A stretch of 64,000 bases of DNA from Platanthera guangdongensis (GCA_039583875.1 CM077166.1:77044564-77108563), one strand, 5' to 3'; counted from the stretch's first letter, positions 46,268-58,824 are shown. Made by a program: numbers and translations. The notes: generated from the sequence alone by a model not told the origin.

Positions 46268-48136
46268 TGTTAAAATTCAACAAACACGCAGAGGCCTCCT
46301 CGGATACCCTGTTGAAACTCAACAAACCGGAGGAGAACACCCCACTTATATTGTTGAAAGTTTTCCCGGATCGTGGAGTAACAACGCAGTAACAACCAGC
46401 AACACATGCAGCACAAGCTTCTTATTGATCAAGAGCAAACTTATTTACAAGGCGAGAAAAACATGGCGAGACATGCTTCACCAAAACCCAAACCAGGAGA
46501 GCAGAGACAGTTACAAAGACAAGAAACAAAAACCAAGCCGCGCGAACTCAACTACCAAGCCGTCGTTCTACTGCTGTGGAGTCCGCTCAGTCCGCCAGGT
46601 CGCCAGACCGCAACCCAAGCCGCGCGGACTACCCCTTATTCCAATGCTTAGCTCTTCACCGCCGATCTGTAGGCTGCCTGACCGCGAGGTCGCCTAGCGG
46701 CCAGACCGCACAAGCTGCGTCACCGAATGGAACAGTCCGCCTGAAGCAGGCGACTTCCTGAACCCCGAATCAAGTTGCCAAATAGGAGACCGCCTGGTCG
46801 CTATCCGCGACCTGCTGTTTACCGCCTGTTGCTTAACCGTAGAGTCTGTACTGTCCCTGACCGCAATCAGAGCCAAGTCCTGGTTTTCCAGCACTATCCG
46901 CACAACCTGCACAACACAACCGGGTCAACTCTCTACCCGTGCGGACACCAAAGTCCAGACCGAAGCAACTTACGCGAGCTCAATTACTGTTCACTTACTT
47001 CGGTTCAGGTTACCTAATCCTGATGTGATATGGGTCCTATTTATAGGCACGATGATGAGTATGGTCGGCGCCCTAGTCGATAGGAACACCGCCACATCCC
47101 GCAGCAAGAACAAGTGTGTCCGCCAGCCCGCGGACACACATTCCAGTTCACCGCTCCTGTGCAGATAGCCAGTCCGCCACAGCTTCTCCAAGGCCGGACT
47201 CCAATATCCAGCCCGCCTTGCCGCCAGAGGCCAAGCCAGGACCACCACAGCCGGACTCCACAACAGCTATGTCCGCCAATCCGCGGACACAGCACCAGTC
47301 CGCATAACCCGAGCCCGCAGCCTCGCCATCAAGGCACCTGCCGGACTCAGCGGACACTCGGCTTCCGTCCGCACTTCCCGAGTCCATTGCCTCAATCTCC
47401 AAGGCACCGCCGGACTCAGCGGACACGCCGATTCAGTCTGCTTTCGCAACAAACTCCAGTCCGCATTCCTGAGTTCATAACCTCATCACAAGGCTAAACT
47501 GAACTCAGCGGACTCTAGCTCCAGTCCGCACGCTCTTGCCCAGGCAATCCTCCAGTCCGCATACCCTCAAGCTAGCAAACAAGGCAACAACACTTCTACT
47601 AGGCTTGGCAGACTGAGAAAGCAGCCCGCGCTCCACTGCGCGATCTCCCCGGACTGAGCCATCCTGGACTTGGTTCAGATCACACCAAGTCCAGTCCACT
47701 GGCCACGAGGGCCAGTCCGCACTTACTGGCGGACACTAGATCTAGCCCGCCATACCGGGCGACCTCCAGCTTCTGTCCGCACTGACCAGCGGTCTCCGCG
47801 GCTTCCACTTGCCGTTTCACTAGAGCAAGACCAAGACAACTGCCAAACCGGTCTGCCGAGCTCCAGTTCATCAGTCCGCTTCATGCCGGACTCCGCGGAT
47901 AGGATTGCTATCCGCCCGGTTACTTCCTGGGAACCGTCTGCTGAGTAATCCCCGGCCTGACAGACCGCCGCTGCTGTCCGAATAGTCCGCGCGAACAGAC
48001 TGCCCAGGCCGCCACAGAGCAAACCGCCTGCAACATCCCCGCCGACTTAGTAGTCCGCAAACCCTATCCGCGTAGTCCGCGCGGATAGGTTTCCCAAGCC
48101 TTCCATTCACCCACTTTCACTTCACAAGTTTCAACA
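46268..48136 (-). repeat. copia-D 3' LTR
   Basis: Starts tgttaaaattcaac and ends tttcaaca. Dense GTCCGC/GCGGAC repeats (for example ggactcagcggacac) fill 47110-48080, upstream of minus-strand TATAAATAG at 47037-47045; more lie at 46570-46800. Predicted short ORFs in both LTRs are translations of these repeats. Confidence 0.9.
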
Positions 48137-49242
48137 GTCCCCGTTGAAGTGAGAAGTGGTGAATAACTCCAGCAGCTCCCGTAACCTTGCACCTGGTCCC
48201 TCCGATAGCATCTACGAAGAGATGTCCAAGACATAGTCCTCTCCCCGCATATCATGGACCATGAGGGAGCCCTCCAGCATCTCCCGAAAGGAGCCATGCT
48301 TCCCTCTGCCTTCTTCAGCTTCAACCTCCACTCATGCATCATAGGAGTATCACCAACTTCCTTGGGCACAAAAGCCCAAGCCTTATTACCTCTGAGAGAA
48401 GTCACCTCTTCAGCCTTGGTGTCAACCACCTCCTTGATTCTAGTGGGGTTATCACAGCCAGAAGTACCTTGCTTGACTTGAGGGCTAACAAGGAAACACA
48501 GGACCAAGTCCGCCGTGTTCCCTTCGATATATCGAGCTGGTGGCTTACTGATCCTCTTCGATCTCCGAAGAGCCTGATCATGTCTAACCACCTCCACTGC
48601 TTCTGAACCAGCTCCGTTCCCGGGCAAACCCGGAACAATGCTTCCCTTGCTTCCTGAACAAGACGCCTCCTTACTGGAATCAAAAGCACCTGGAGCAACG
48701 CTCCCCCTGCTACCTGAACCAGAAGACTCTCCTCTTAAACAAGAACTGCCTGGAACATTGCTCCCCTTGCTTCCTGAACCGGAAGCCTCCGCCTTCGAGC
48801 CAGAAGATCCTGGAGAATCGCTCCCCCTTCTTCTCGACTCTGACGCCTTTGTCCCGGAGCTAGAACAACCTGAAACACCTGGTGACTCATGTAACTCCAC
48901 TTCCTTAGCAGCAGCCTCCTTCAGCCCACCATCTGACCTGCTTATCTCTAGCTCCACATGAGAGCTACTCCAAAACGGCTTCAACTCATCGAAGGCAATG
49001 TCTCTCGACACTATGAGTTTCTTCGTCGCAAGATCCATACACCTCCATCTTCTTCTCTGCTCATCATACCCAACAAAGACTAGCTTTGTCTTGAGAGCAC
49101 CCGGAGAGTGTATATAGCAGGTAGATCCAAACACCCGAAGGTGCTTCACTGAGGGCTTCACTCCGAACATCAGCTCATAAGGAGTCTTCACTATGATCGG
49201 ACTAAGAGGCATCCGGTTGATGACATGAGCAGCACAGGCCAT
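48064..49242 (-). pseudogene. copia-D integrase C-terminal part joined to RT stub
   Basis: Carries HVINRMPLSPIIVKTPYELM, VFVGYDEQRRRWRCMD and a Gly/Ser linker of about 20-residue repeats (SGSKGS..PGS), then RRSKRISKPPARY and the first residues of RT (NKAWAFVPKEVG). The reading then becomes unrelated, with the RT catalytic core deleted. The ORF runs through the PPT into the LTR. Confidence 0.8.
48137..48152 (-). other. copia-D polypurine tract region
   Basis: The minus strand reads CACTTCAACGGGGAC before TGTTGAAAC of the LTR. A weak purine tract. Confidence 0.5.
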
Positions 49243-49278
49243 CCCTTCCGCCCAAAGGGCCTTTGGAGCGCCTTTACT

Positions 49279-49794
49279 CTAAAGCCAACACTTGCAGGTC
49301 TCCGTTAACCAACAGATCATCCGAGCTGCAATACTACCTTGTTGTGAAATATGTCCACAAGAAAGCTCCTTCCGGATCCCTTGCTTCCTGCAAAAGTGTG
49401 AAAACTCGGTTGAGCCAAACTCACCACCGATACTTGTCCTCAACACCTTGATCCTCCGGCCAAGCTGGCCTTCCACAAGCTTCTTGAACTCCACAAACAA
49501 GCGTACCATGTTGGACTTCTTCATCATGAAGTATACCCATGTATACCTAGAATAGTCATCAACCAATATCAGCATGAACCTGCTGCCTCCAACACTGGCC
49601 GTGACGGTCGGTCCCACCAGAGCACAATGGACAACCGCCAATGGTGCTTTACATCTGGATTGTGCTTTATCAACCATGAAGCGATAGGCTCCACTTTCCT
49701 GACATCCCGCACACCCACGACCATCGATAGAGGATGATAATCTAGGCAAGCCTCTTACGAGTCTTCTTTCTGCCATTGCTTTCAGCTTGTCCAT
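49279..49794 (-). pseudogene. copia-D integrase core fragment
   Basis: Contains LVDDYSRYTWVYFM (second-strand core region) and VLRTSIGGEFGS, where the catalytic Asp of the usual TDNGGEF is Ser, and a scrambled HISQQGSIAARM in place of the Glu motif. Inactive. Confidence 0.8.
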
Positions 49795-49796
49795 AC

Positions 49797-50378
49797 CTAC
49801 ATGCCCAGTCTTTCATGCCAGATAGTAGCACTATCACTGGCATTCCTCCGATCAGATCCAGAACTTATTGATAATCCAACAAGGTTCTTCTCCTTCCTCC
49901 CTACCTGAGCAACGTTCGCCGAGAGCAAGACAACCTTGCACTCCTTCCGAAGATGACCTTGTTGCTTGCATTTATAACACCTTGGTCGTTCCTTCCTCTT
50001 CCTATCACGCCTAGGAGAAACACTCCTTTCTTCCTGATACAAAGTAGAGGGACCATCTTCAGCAGCAACCTTCACCTTCTTCCTGAACAACCCATCAAGG
50101 GAAGTCCACACCTCCGCAGCTGACCGACATCCACTGATGTGGTCCAAGAGCTCCGATGAGATCACCTGCTTGAGAATAGACTCCGCTTTCGCATTTGTCT
50201 CCTTCCAAGCTCTCACCTCCTCAGCATTGCCAGCAGTATCCTCTTGTCTTCCTGCTCCGCATACAACCTCCCAAAGGTCCTCACCAAGAAGAAAGCTCTT
50301 CATACAGGACTTCCACTTTTCAAAGTTCGTCGCTGTAAGGAGATCAATGCCAAGACAACTTGCATCCTCCACTGTCAT
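49797..50378 (-). pseudogene. copia-D gag, with protease deleted
   Basis: I start at ATG 50378 (MTVEDASCLGIDLL); the frame is open upstream into the PBS and LTR, with an ATG formed exactly at the LTR-PBS joint (50465). It has the copia gag pattern LTATNFEKWKSCMKSFLLGEDLWEVV, then knuckle CYKCKQQGHLRKEC. Soon after it runs into IWHERLGM of the GAG-pre-integrase region, so the protease has been lost. Confidence 0.8.
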
Positions 50379-50451
50379 GGTTCTACCACTGGTTTCCTCT
50401 ACAGAAGAGTAACTACTTCCGTTGAGCACTGCTTGACCACTCCAACAACCT

Positions 50452-50464
50452 CGCTTTGATACCA
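50452..50464 (-). other. copia-D primer binding site (tRNA-iMet type)
   Basis: Minus-strand TGGTATCAAAGCG, directly abutting the 5' LTR with no gap. Confidence 0.85.
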
Positions 50465-52349
50465 TGTTAAAATTCAACAAACCCACAGAGGCCTCTTCGG
50501 ATACCCTGTTGAAACTCAACAAACCGGAGGAGAACACCCCACTTATATTGTTGAAAGTTTTCCCGGATCGTGGAGTTAGCAGGGGTTATCTCAACAATGC
50601 AGTAACAACCAGCAACACATGCAACACAAGCTTCTTATTGATCAAGAGCAAACTTCTTTACAAGGCGAGAAAAACATGGCGAGACATGCTTCACCAAAAC
50701 CCAAACCAGGAGAGCAAAGACAGTTACAAAGACAAGAAACAAAAACCAAGCCGTGTGGACTCAACTACCAAGCCGCCGGTCTACTGCTGTGGAGTCCGCT
50801 CAGTCCGCCAGGTTACCAGACCGCAACCCAAGCCGCGCGGACTACCCCTTATTCCAATGCTTAGCTCTTCACCACCGATCTGTAGGCTGCCTGACCGCGA
50901 GGTCGCCTTCCCGCCAGACTGCACAAGCTGCGTCACCGAATGGAACAGTCCGCCTGAAGCAGGCGACTTCCTGAACCCCGAATCAAGTTGCCAAAGAGGA
51001 GATCGCCTGGTCGCTATCTGCGACCTGCTGTTTACCACATGTTGCTTAACCGCAGAGTCCGCACTGTCCCTGACCGGAATCAGAGCCAAGTCCTGGCTTT
51101 CCAGTGCTATCCGCACAACCTGCACAGCACAACCGGGTCAACTCTCTACTCGCGCAGACACTAAAGTCCAGACCGCAGCAACTTACGCGAGCTCAATTAC
51201 TGTTAACTTACTTCGGTTCAGGTTACCTACTCCTGATGTGACATGGGTCCTATTTATAGGCACGATGATGAGTATGGTCACCGCCCTAGCCAATAGGAAC
51301 ACTGCCACATCCCGCAGCAAGAACAAGTGTGTCCGCCAGCCCGCGGACACACATTTCAGTTCACCGCTCCTATGCAGATAGCCAGTCCACCCCAACTTCT
51401 CCAAGGCCAGACTCCAATATCCAGCCCGCCTTGCCGCGAGAGTCCAAGCCAGGACCACTATAGCCGGACTCCACAACAGCTATGTCCGCCAATCCGCGGA
51501 CACAGCACCAGTCCGCATAACCCGAGCCCGCAGCCTCACAATCAAGGTACCTGCCGGACTCAGCGGACACTCGGCTTCCGTCCGCACTTCCCGAGTCCAT
51601 TGCCTCAATCTCCAAGGCACCGCCGGACTCAGCGGACACGCCGATTCAGTCTGCTTTCGCAGCAAACTCCAGTCCGCATTCCTGAGTTCATAACCTCATC
51701 ACAAGGCTAAACCAAACTCAGCGGACTCCAGCTCCAGTCCGCACGCTCTTGCCCAGGCAATCCTCCAGTCCGCATACCCTCAAGCTAGCAAACAAGGCAA
51801 CAACACTTCTACTAGGCTTGGCGGACTGAGAAAGCAACCCGCGCTCCACTGCGCGATCTCCCCGGACTGAGCCATCCTGGACTTGGTTCAGATCACACCA
51901 AGTCCAGTCCACTGGCCACGAGGGCCAGTCTGTACTTACTGGCGGACATTAGATCTAGCCCGCCATACCGGGCGACCTCCAGCTTCTGTCCACACTGACC
52001 AGCGGTCTCCGCGGCTTCCACTTGCCGCTTCACTAGAGCAAGACCAAGACAACTGCCAAACCGGTCTGCCGAGCTCCAGTTCATCAGTCTGCTTCATGCC
52101 GGACTCCATGGATAGGATTGCTATCCGCCCGGTTACTTCCTGGGAACCGTCTGCTGAGTAATCCCCGGCTTGACAAACCGCCGCTGCTGTCCGAATAGTC
52201 CGCGCGAACAGACCGCCCAGGCCGCCACAGAGCAAACCGCCTACAACATCCCCGCCGACTTAGCAGTCCGCAAACCCTGTCCGCGTAGTCCACGCCGATA
52301 GGTTGCCCAAGCCTTCCATTCACCCACTTTCACTTCACAAGTTTCAATA
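50465..52349 (-). repeat. copia-D 5' LTR
   Basis: Pairs with 46268-48136, with scattered substitutions and a 16-bp length difference. Minus-strand TATAAATAG at 51250-51258, with the GTCCGC/GCGGAC array upstream of it (51330-52290). Confidence 0.9.
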
Positions 52350-52354
52350 ATGTT

Positions 52355-53998
52355 ATCATGGAAGATACATCAGTTACTGATAATGCTCCTGAGATAAGAA
52401 ACTCTCCAGTCCCTTCTCAACAGGAGTATACCCTAGAAAAGCTATTCCTTGATTTGCTACAAACTGATTTTGAGGGAGAGAAAGTAGTTTTTGAGGGGGA
52501 GAAGGTAAATCTTGAGGCGGAGCATGTAAAGTCTCATGAGGAGACTGGAAGAAATGAGAATGAGGAGCAAAGGGTGCAGGGGGAGCTACCTAAGACTACA
52601 CAGGACTTACATCCTAGTCCTAAAGATAGAGTAGACATTACCAGTACTTCTGCTTTTGAGGATGAAGAAGCTGCTAGAGCTAAGAAGAGAAAGCTTATGG
52701 TCTTCAAAAGAAGGAGTCAAAGCTACAAGAAAGCTTTACAAACTGTTGCTCCACAGACTGCTCCAACAATTGATTATAATTCTTTGTTAATATCAATGCA
52801 AGTAAAGTGGTATGAGCAAAGGATTGCTATGGAAAAGTATATAGATGAGACACACAAGGATATACAACTCTCTTTAGCAACAGATATAAAATCTATAAGA
52901 TTTGAAGTCAATCAAAATAAGGAGATGACTGACTGCTTTCACAAAGGGGGCAATGTAGTGGTTTACCTTGCCACTCACCAAGAAAAGATCAAAACACAAG
53001 TAGATGACATGGCTGTAAAACAAGGATATGTTCTTGAGAATCAGATTAGAATGAATGCAAATCTAACTGAATCACATAATGTGATAGTAACTGAAATGAA
53101 GACTATTGCAGCTGCTCAGACTGAAGCAAGGACTGTTGCCAAGGCTGAGTTTGACAAGCAATTACAAGAAGGAATAGCTGATGTAAAACCTGGTATTATA
53201 GATTCCCAAAAGACAATTTCTAGACAGCTACTGAAATTAAAAGCATTCCACAAAGATGGAGTCAATTTTATGGATGAACAAGTCAGATTCCATAAGGATG
53301 ATCTCAGAGATCATGTAGCTAGAGAAGTCATAAAGGGGGAGAGGGTTTTAGTCAAAGCTGGATCTGACCATGCTAACTAGATTTCCAATAGCAACAGAGC
53401 CACACTTAGATATCCACCCCTGTGTGATGTTGACAATATAGCTGAATCTGGAGTGCATCCTGCTGATTTTGGAGGTGTACAAGCTGAAGTTGCTCAAGTA
53501 ATCTATCCTCCAGCAGATTTTGAAATGATTCATCAAGAAGTACAATCTATGTACAACCCTCCTGAGTGTAATAAGAATGTTATTATTGAGAAAGTAGATA
53601 AGCCTATGTCAGAGGCAGTTTTGAAAGAGCAAGAAGCTCAATTATCTAAGAAGAAATTCAGAGAACAGGCAGAGTTAAGGCCTGATTTTGAACAGTGGAA
53701 CCCTACTTCTAAAAATATCATTCTAACTGCTTGGAAAGCTGCTAAGGACAATGGTCTAGAAAGGGGTAAGTGGTATTCTGAACAAGAGTGGAGAAAGTAT
53801 GAAGCCAGGCAAGAGGCTATTGTACAGTACAAAAGAAAGGCTAAACTTGAGAAGCTACCTCCTAATGCACAGGAGCCTTGCAAGTATGTCCCTAAGCCTT
53901 ACCATTATTTTGAGAGACAAAAGATAAGGGCTGAAGAACTAAAGAAGAAAGATCTTAAGGGCAAGAAGCCTGCAGATGACATTGATGCTCCAGTTTAA
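52355..53998 (+). pseudogene. copia-B third ORF, second part
   Basis: Continues the frame of 45170-46267 past the copia-D insertion, giving an ancestral ORF3 of about 913 codons. Open pieces are 52358-53380 and 53453-53998, in one frame, separated by TAG at 53378-53380. The first half is charged with long helical, probably coiled-coil stretches (about 52790-53340); the last part is Lys/Glu-rich. PPT-like gagggggagaa runs recur near 52475-52580 and 53334. No recognised enzyme motif. Confidence 0.75.
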
Positions 53999-54061
53999 GC
54001 CAAGATTCAATCAGGCAAGGGAATTGTCATCAAAGAGCCAGAGCAGCCATAAAATAAAATT

Positions 54062-54318
54062 TTCTTAAGTTTACAACTTTGTAATCATTTGTGTTGAAAT
54101 CCATGTAAACTTTTAATTAAATAAACTTTTGATAGTTGAAACAAATCTTTTATGAATGCTCATTATGTTAGCATTAAAATTTTGTGATAAAATATTTTAT
54201 ATGCTTTGTTTCAGTAATTACCCTATCATATATTGCTGTTATACATCAAAATGTGTATTTGTTATGAATGGTGTATATCATTGACTAAGGGTTATGACTT
54301 CTCCAAATAGGCGAAGAT
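54062..54318. other. copia-B 3' non-coding end and PPT region
   Basis: AT-rich DNA after ORF3. The last bases before the LTR (ccaaataggcgaagat) occupy the Sirevirus PPT position; a clean purine run has been lost here, whereas copia-F keeps AGGGGGAGAT at 63526-63536. Confidence 0.6.
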
Positions 54319-56122
54319 TGTTGGGTAAATTGGAAAATGTGTACCAGATTTGAAGAAGCCCCACCCTACTCAATGATATGCATCAAGGTGTATTTGATGT
54401 GTTTTGAGTTTATTTGTGCAGGTTAAGTAATTGCAGGAAATGCAGAAAAATTTCTAAGTCCATCTGTCGACACCTAGAGAAGCAGTATCTACACTTATGA
54501 AGGCTTGTGTCGACACTAGAGAAAAGATGTGTCAACACTTGGAGTAAATTGTGTCGACACCAGGAAAGGAAGAGTCGACACCAGAAGAAATGTGTCGACA
54601 CATACAGGCAGTGTCGACACACTGTGAAGAATAGTCGACATAAGTTGTGTCGACACTTAGAGGCAGTGTCGACACCCAGAGAAGCTTAGTCGACATCAAA
54701 TGTGTCGACACCAGGAAGATGTGTCGACACACAGAAGTATTTGTCAACATCAACTGTTTCGACACACAGGACTTGTGTCGACACACAGGAAGTTTCAACA
54801 AAGTTAAAGTACAGCAGAACTTGTGTCGACACATTGAAGATGTGTCGACACACTGCAAGTTTCAGTAAAGTTAAAGTGAAGAAGTGTTTGTGTCGACACA
54901 CTCAATCAGTGTCGACACATTCTAAAGAAGCAGTGTCGAGAAGCTGTTACAACAACACAAGGAGTTGTGTCGACACCACCAAGGCTAGTGTCGACACTTA
55001 GTCCACTTATGTCGACACTTAGTCTATTTGTGTCGACACATAATGAAGATCAGTCTCGACACTTTCAGACAGAGACAGTGATTTCAAGAAGTGACTGGAT
55101 GACTTGACAGCTGCCATTTCTAACCGGTCAACTACTACTGTTAGAGCTGTCAGAAGGTTGCTAGAAACCGGATCAGCCAGTTACCATGGAAGAAGACTAT
55201 ATAAAGGCTTTCTCCTTCAACAGAAAGAGAAGATCGATCATTGAAGAATACAGATAGAAGATCAATCACAACCAACTAACAACAACTAAGAGAGAAGAAA
55301 TTATACAGAAGGTTTTCGACAGAAGATCTAGAAGAAGTTAGAGAGAGAGAGCTCCATCTAAGAAGAGCAGTTGCTGAACCAGGTTGCAAAGAAAGATTCA
55401 GATTGATATTGGATCTTAAGTCAGAAGCTGATTGAAGATCAACTTCACAGAAGATTCAACCCTACTGAGTTCAGATTCAAGAAGCTTTGAAGAAAGCTAA
55501 GAGAGATTGATCTCTGCAAAGTTCTTCCAAGAACTCATCAAGAAGCCAGCCAACCCTTCTCTCTCTATCTGGGTTTTGTTTAATTACTTTGTAAACATTA
55601 TTTTCTGTAGGATCTTGTATAGATCTGAGCTGTAAGCCTATTTTATAAAGGTTGAGTGTGGGAGATTTAGATCTCTGAGTGTAGGTCTTGTTGAAGACTG
55701 AGTGGTAGGGCTTTGTGCCTGAGTTGTAGGAGACTGTGTTCTCTGAGTGTAGGCCTTATGGAAGGCTGAGGTAGGGCTGTCTGCCTGAGTTGTAGGAGTG
55801 GGGACACTCTGAGTTATAGGAACCTGGTTTGGGTTCTGAGCTGCTGTAAGATTTGAGGATCTGAGGTGAAGTGCAGAAGTTAGGCCGAATCTAGTACACT
55901 GCTAGATAGGCGAAGGGGGAAAGTGGATGTACCCAGACCTTGGGGAACCACTATAAAAATCTGTGTGCACTATGTGTTGAATAATTTCTGTGATTGATGT
56001 GTTGTATAGTAGTAGAATTTGCAATTACTGCTTAAATTACAGAACAGATTATCTGCCTTACAAGTAAAAGAAAAAGTACACCTATTCACCCCCCTCTAGG
56101 TGATTAGACACTAATTCTTTCA
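54319..56122 (+). repeat. copia-B 3' LTR
   Basis: Same length (1804 bp) as the 5' LTR, starting tgttgggtaaattgg. It carries the GTGTCGACAC array (54462-55060), TATATAAAG at 55198 and the C-rich U5 tract. Several palindromes differ from the 5' copy by single bases, often at CpG. Confidence 0.95.
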
Positions 56123-56127
56123 TACTT

Positions 56128-57732
56128 CCAATTTCCCCATTGGAGTAAAGATGCAAACAAAAGGGTACTGCAATTAACCTAACGACATACAAGCCGCAAC
56201 ACAGAAATCTTGCCAAGGCCCCACCCGCTCGTGGGTCTTAGACCTCAGGCTTGCCTGCAAACTCTAACTTCGCACGTCAGGATTCCATCTCACACACAAA
56301 CCGATTCTAAGAACCCTTGCTGGACCCCACCCGCTCGTGGCTTCTTTTCCCGGGCTTGCCCAATGCTTGGCATTCTATCCAATCTCACATAAGGGGACTA
56401 GTCTCCCCGGGATACTCTCCCCACATGACATACACGCCACGGGATAGACAACCGACCACGGAGACAAAGCCGCGCATTAGAACATCACAATCCATAAACA
56501 TTCCCAACCTAATCCATCATTTGTACTGAAACATCCCCGCTCACCAAGGAAACCATCTACCGCCAATGCGGAGCTAACCTTATCCACCAAGGAAAACATC
56601 TACCGCTAATGCGGAGCTAACCTTGTCTGGTTCCATCTACACGTACTCACTCGAGAAAAGGGGAAATTACATACATCACAAACGACATCTTGCCACAACG
56701 GATTTCTACAAAATCCTTAAGGCTCGCTATGCAACATCACCGAGTCGGACAAACGGTCGCGACTACAGCTTCACCTACAATGCCTAATCCACTAACGTAG
56801 TGGATCTCTAATGCAAAATTATGTCGGGGACGAACTCAATCGACCCGGAGATTCCTCTTGAACCTTGGCGACCCATACCTCTCTCATTTGAGAGATTTGG
56901 TGCCCGAAATCTTGAAAGAAAAGATGCTAAGCATGCATCCTAGAAATCAAGAGGATAAGTGTCGTTACCTTACGACCCCTCTTCCTATCCATGGGAACTT
57001 AGCCGGATGAAAACCACCGTAACGGACTTGCCTCCGCTGAACTGGACTCGGCTCGCGATTTGGGGCTCTAAAGCTTCTCCGGCAACCGAATCTCTCCTTC
57101 ACCCCTTCAATGCTCTCCCTTCTCTCTAAAACTTTAGAAAGAGAAGACTTGAAGAAGTATGAGGGTTTCAAACCCTATTCCCGAACATAATCTAGCAAGG
57201 ACAGCTCTGGACCATCAGATCCCAATAGAAGGAAACGAACGGCCACGTTTTGCACTTAAAACCAAACTCCTGGGCCGAACACGGCTTGTGACACGCCCGT
57301 GTCCAAGGTCGTGTGCCTCAATCGACGTTGAAATCATCGTACCCAAAAAAGGACACGGGTTCTAGACACGCCCGTGTCAAACGTGACACGCTCGTGTCAC
57401 TCAGTACACGACCGTGTGCTTGGGCGTGTTCCTCCATCGACACAGGACCAAACACAACCCGAGGAGAATGCAGGCTCCAGGCTGTGTTTATCACCTCACA
57501 CGGCCCGACTAACATCCCGAGCAGGACACGTCCTGGGACACGCTCATGTCTCAGGCCGTATTCGTTGTCTCGATGATCGTCGACCCATTTTCGTCGACCA
57601 CGTGAAAATTCATCGAACCCGAGCACGACACGGCCTTGGACACGCCCGTGTCCCAGGCCGTGTGACCCGTACCAAGATCCTGGCTTGGCTCTAAACATTG
57701 TCCATCCCTCTTTCGAGTTTCAGGGCGTTACA
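56128..57732 (-). repeat. gypsy-2 right LTR, second part
   Basis: Resumes after copia-B with the sequence that follows tactt in the left LTR (cca atttccccattgg). It holds the shorter ACACGCCCGTGT array at 57290-57665 and ends gggcgttaca. Right flank begins cgcat; the left duplication cannot be checked because that LTR end is missing. Confidence 0.85.
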
Positions 57733-58085
57733 CGCATGACTAAAACGGTCATGCATTAAGAAAAATGCACGATCGTGTGATGTCAACATGCAGTAATTTA
57801 AGCCTTGGGGGAACAACCCTCCTGAAAACAAACACCACAACATGGAGTACACCTCCAGCACAAGAAGAAATATAATAAACATGAGCAATATAAAGGCATG
57901 GGGAGCACCATGTGCTTACCCCCAACAATGAGATGCACAATTGCACACCCTAATAGGAAAAAATGTGCACTTTTTTGAGAATCATGAATAAGTGAAATAT
58001 TAGCAATAATGACCTAAAAAGTCCATGTGCGTGAAAACTAGCCCAGATGAGTCCGAAAAACCCTATATAAATTTTATTCATCAAT
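57733..58085. other. Unassigned interval
   Basis: No recognisable gene. It contains small inverted repeats (tgcacgatcgtgtga at 57768; gactaaaacggtcatgca at 57737). It lies between gypsy-2 and the copia-E gag remnant. Confidence 0.4.
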
Positions 58086-58760
58086 CTTCATCCTTTCTTA
58101 TATTGAGTTGCATCTAATAGGAGAGCAACTTCCCATAAAGAGTATGGGGAGGAATGTTGGCCAGATTCCCCATTTCCCTGGTAGCACAGATCTTGTTGTC
58201 CCATTCTTTGGTTAGGGACCTCTAGAAATTATCATTAAGAACATAGTTGTGAATACTCTACCATAAGTCTTTAACTCAATTACTATTTGGAAGAACTTCT
58301 CATAGCATTCAACAATGGAATCCCTGATCCCTTTATCGAAGGCCTCATATACTTGATTTAGAAGGGATTTCCTATCATCCCTAACCTCCGTAAAACCTTC
58401 CTTGTACACAATTAGTGTATTCCATATCTCATTGGCAGTTTGGCAGTGGATAAAGTTCTGGAAGGTGGAGTCATCAATTGCACTAACAATTATGTTCTTG
58501 GCCCGTTTGTCCATAGTGACCAGAACAACCTCATCCTTAGTCACTTCAAAATACAACTTGGGAACTTGCAGATTTGCATCCATAGAGGAGATTTTCATGG
58601 GGATGAATGGCCCCTCCTCAACTGTGATGTAGATTATTGGATCTGAAGCTTCCTTGAATAATATGACTCTCTGTTTCTAGAAGCCAAAGTTTTTCTTTCT
58701 TCATATTGGAAGCTTCATATAACTCATCTTCTTATGGCCTTCAATGGAAATCATGGTGAT
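58086..58760 (-). pseudogene. copia-E gag remnant
   Basis: A decayed Sirevirus-like gag reading from about 58755. The open piece 58598-58212 (MKISSMDANLQVPKLYF, MDKRAKNIIVSAIDDSTFQN) aligns with copia-B gag residues 50-180. Stops and frame changes on both sides. Only the 5' half of gag is present. Confidence 0.75.
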
Positions 58761-58824
58761 AGACATACTACCCTTGTTAGGAATATGGTTAGACTATTAA
58801 GTCCTTTTGTTTCATCTGACCTCG

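Larger units (their letters stand above)
46268..52349 (-). mobile_element. copia-D: internally deleted Ty1/copia element in copia-B ORF3
   Basis: LTRs 46268-48136 (3') and 50465-52349 (5'), TG...CA-type ends, target duplication atgtt at 46263-46267 and 52350-52354. The PBS abuts the right LTR. Internal DNA is only 2.3 kb: gag, part of integrase and a stub of RT, with protease and most of RT/RNase H deleted. It could not move itself. Confidence 0.9.
37559..56122 (+). mobile_element. copia-B: full-length Sirevirus-like Ty1/copia element
   Basis: 1804-bp LTRs at 37559-39362 and 54319-56122, TG...CA, with target duplication tactt (37554-37558 and 56123-56127) in the gypsy-2 LTR. Order: 5' LTR, iMet PBS, gag, protease, integrase, RT, RNase H, palindrome spacer, third ORF (split by copia-D), 3' LTR. 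LTRs differ by several percent in U3 by eye. The gag-pol frame is kept throughout but holds nonsense codons, so the copy is dead. Confidence 0.95.
30352..57732 (-). mobile_element. gypsy-2: minus-strand Ty3/gypsy element holding copia-B and copia-D
   Basis: Left LTR 30352-32816 (first bases missing), internal region 32817-36843, right LTR 36844-37558 plus 56128-57732, split by copia-B. It has a tRNA-iMet PBS, protease DTGAS, gypsy RT and integrase, and a C-terminal region resembling a chromodomain (ILRNKVVKLVKV-type near 32970-33010), which suggests the Tekay/Del group. LTRs of about 2.4 kb fit that lineage. All ORFs are broken. Confidence 0.8.

Noticed and set aside
46263..52323. Many 60-130-aa Pro/Arg/Ser-rich ORFs in the copia-D LTRs
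   Set aside because: Repeat translations of GTCCGC/GCGGAC DNA, present in overlapping frames on both strands; outside the gag and pol remnants none resembles a protein.
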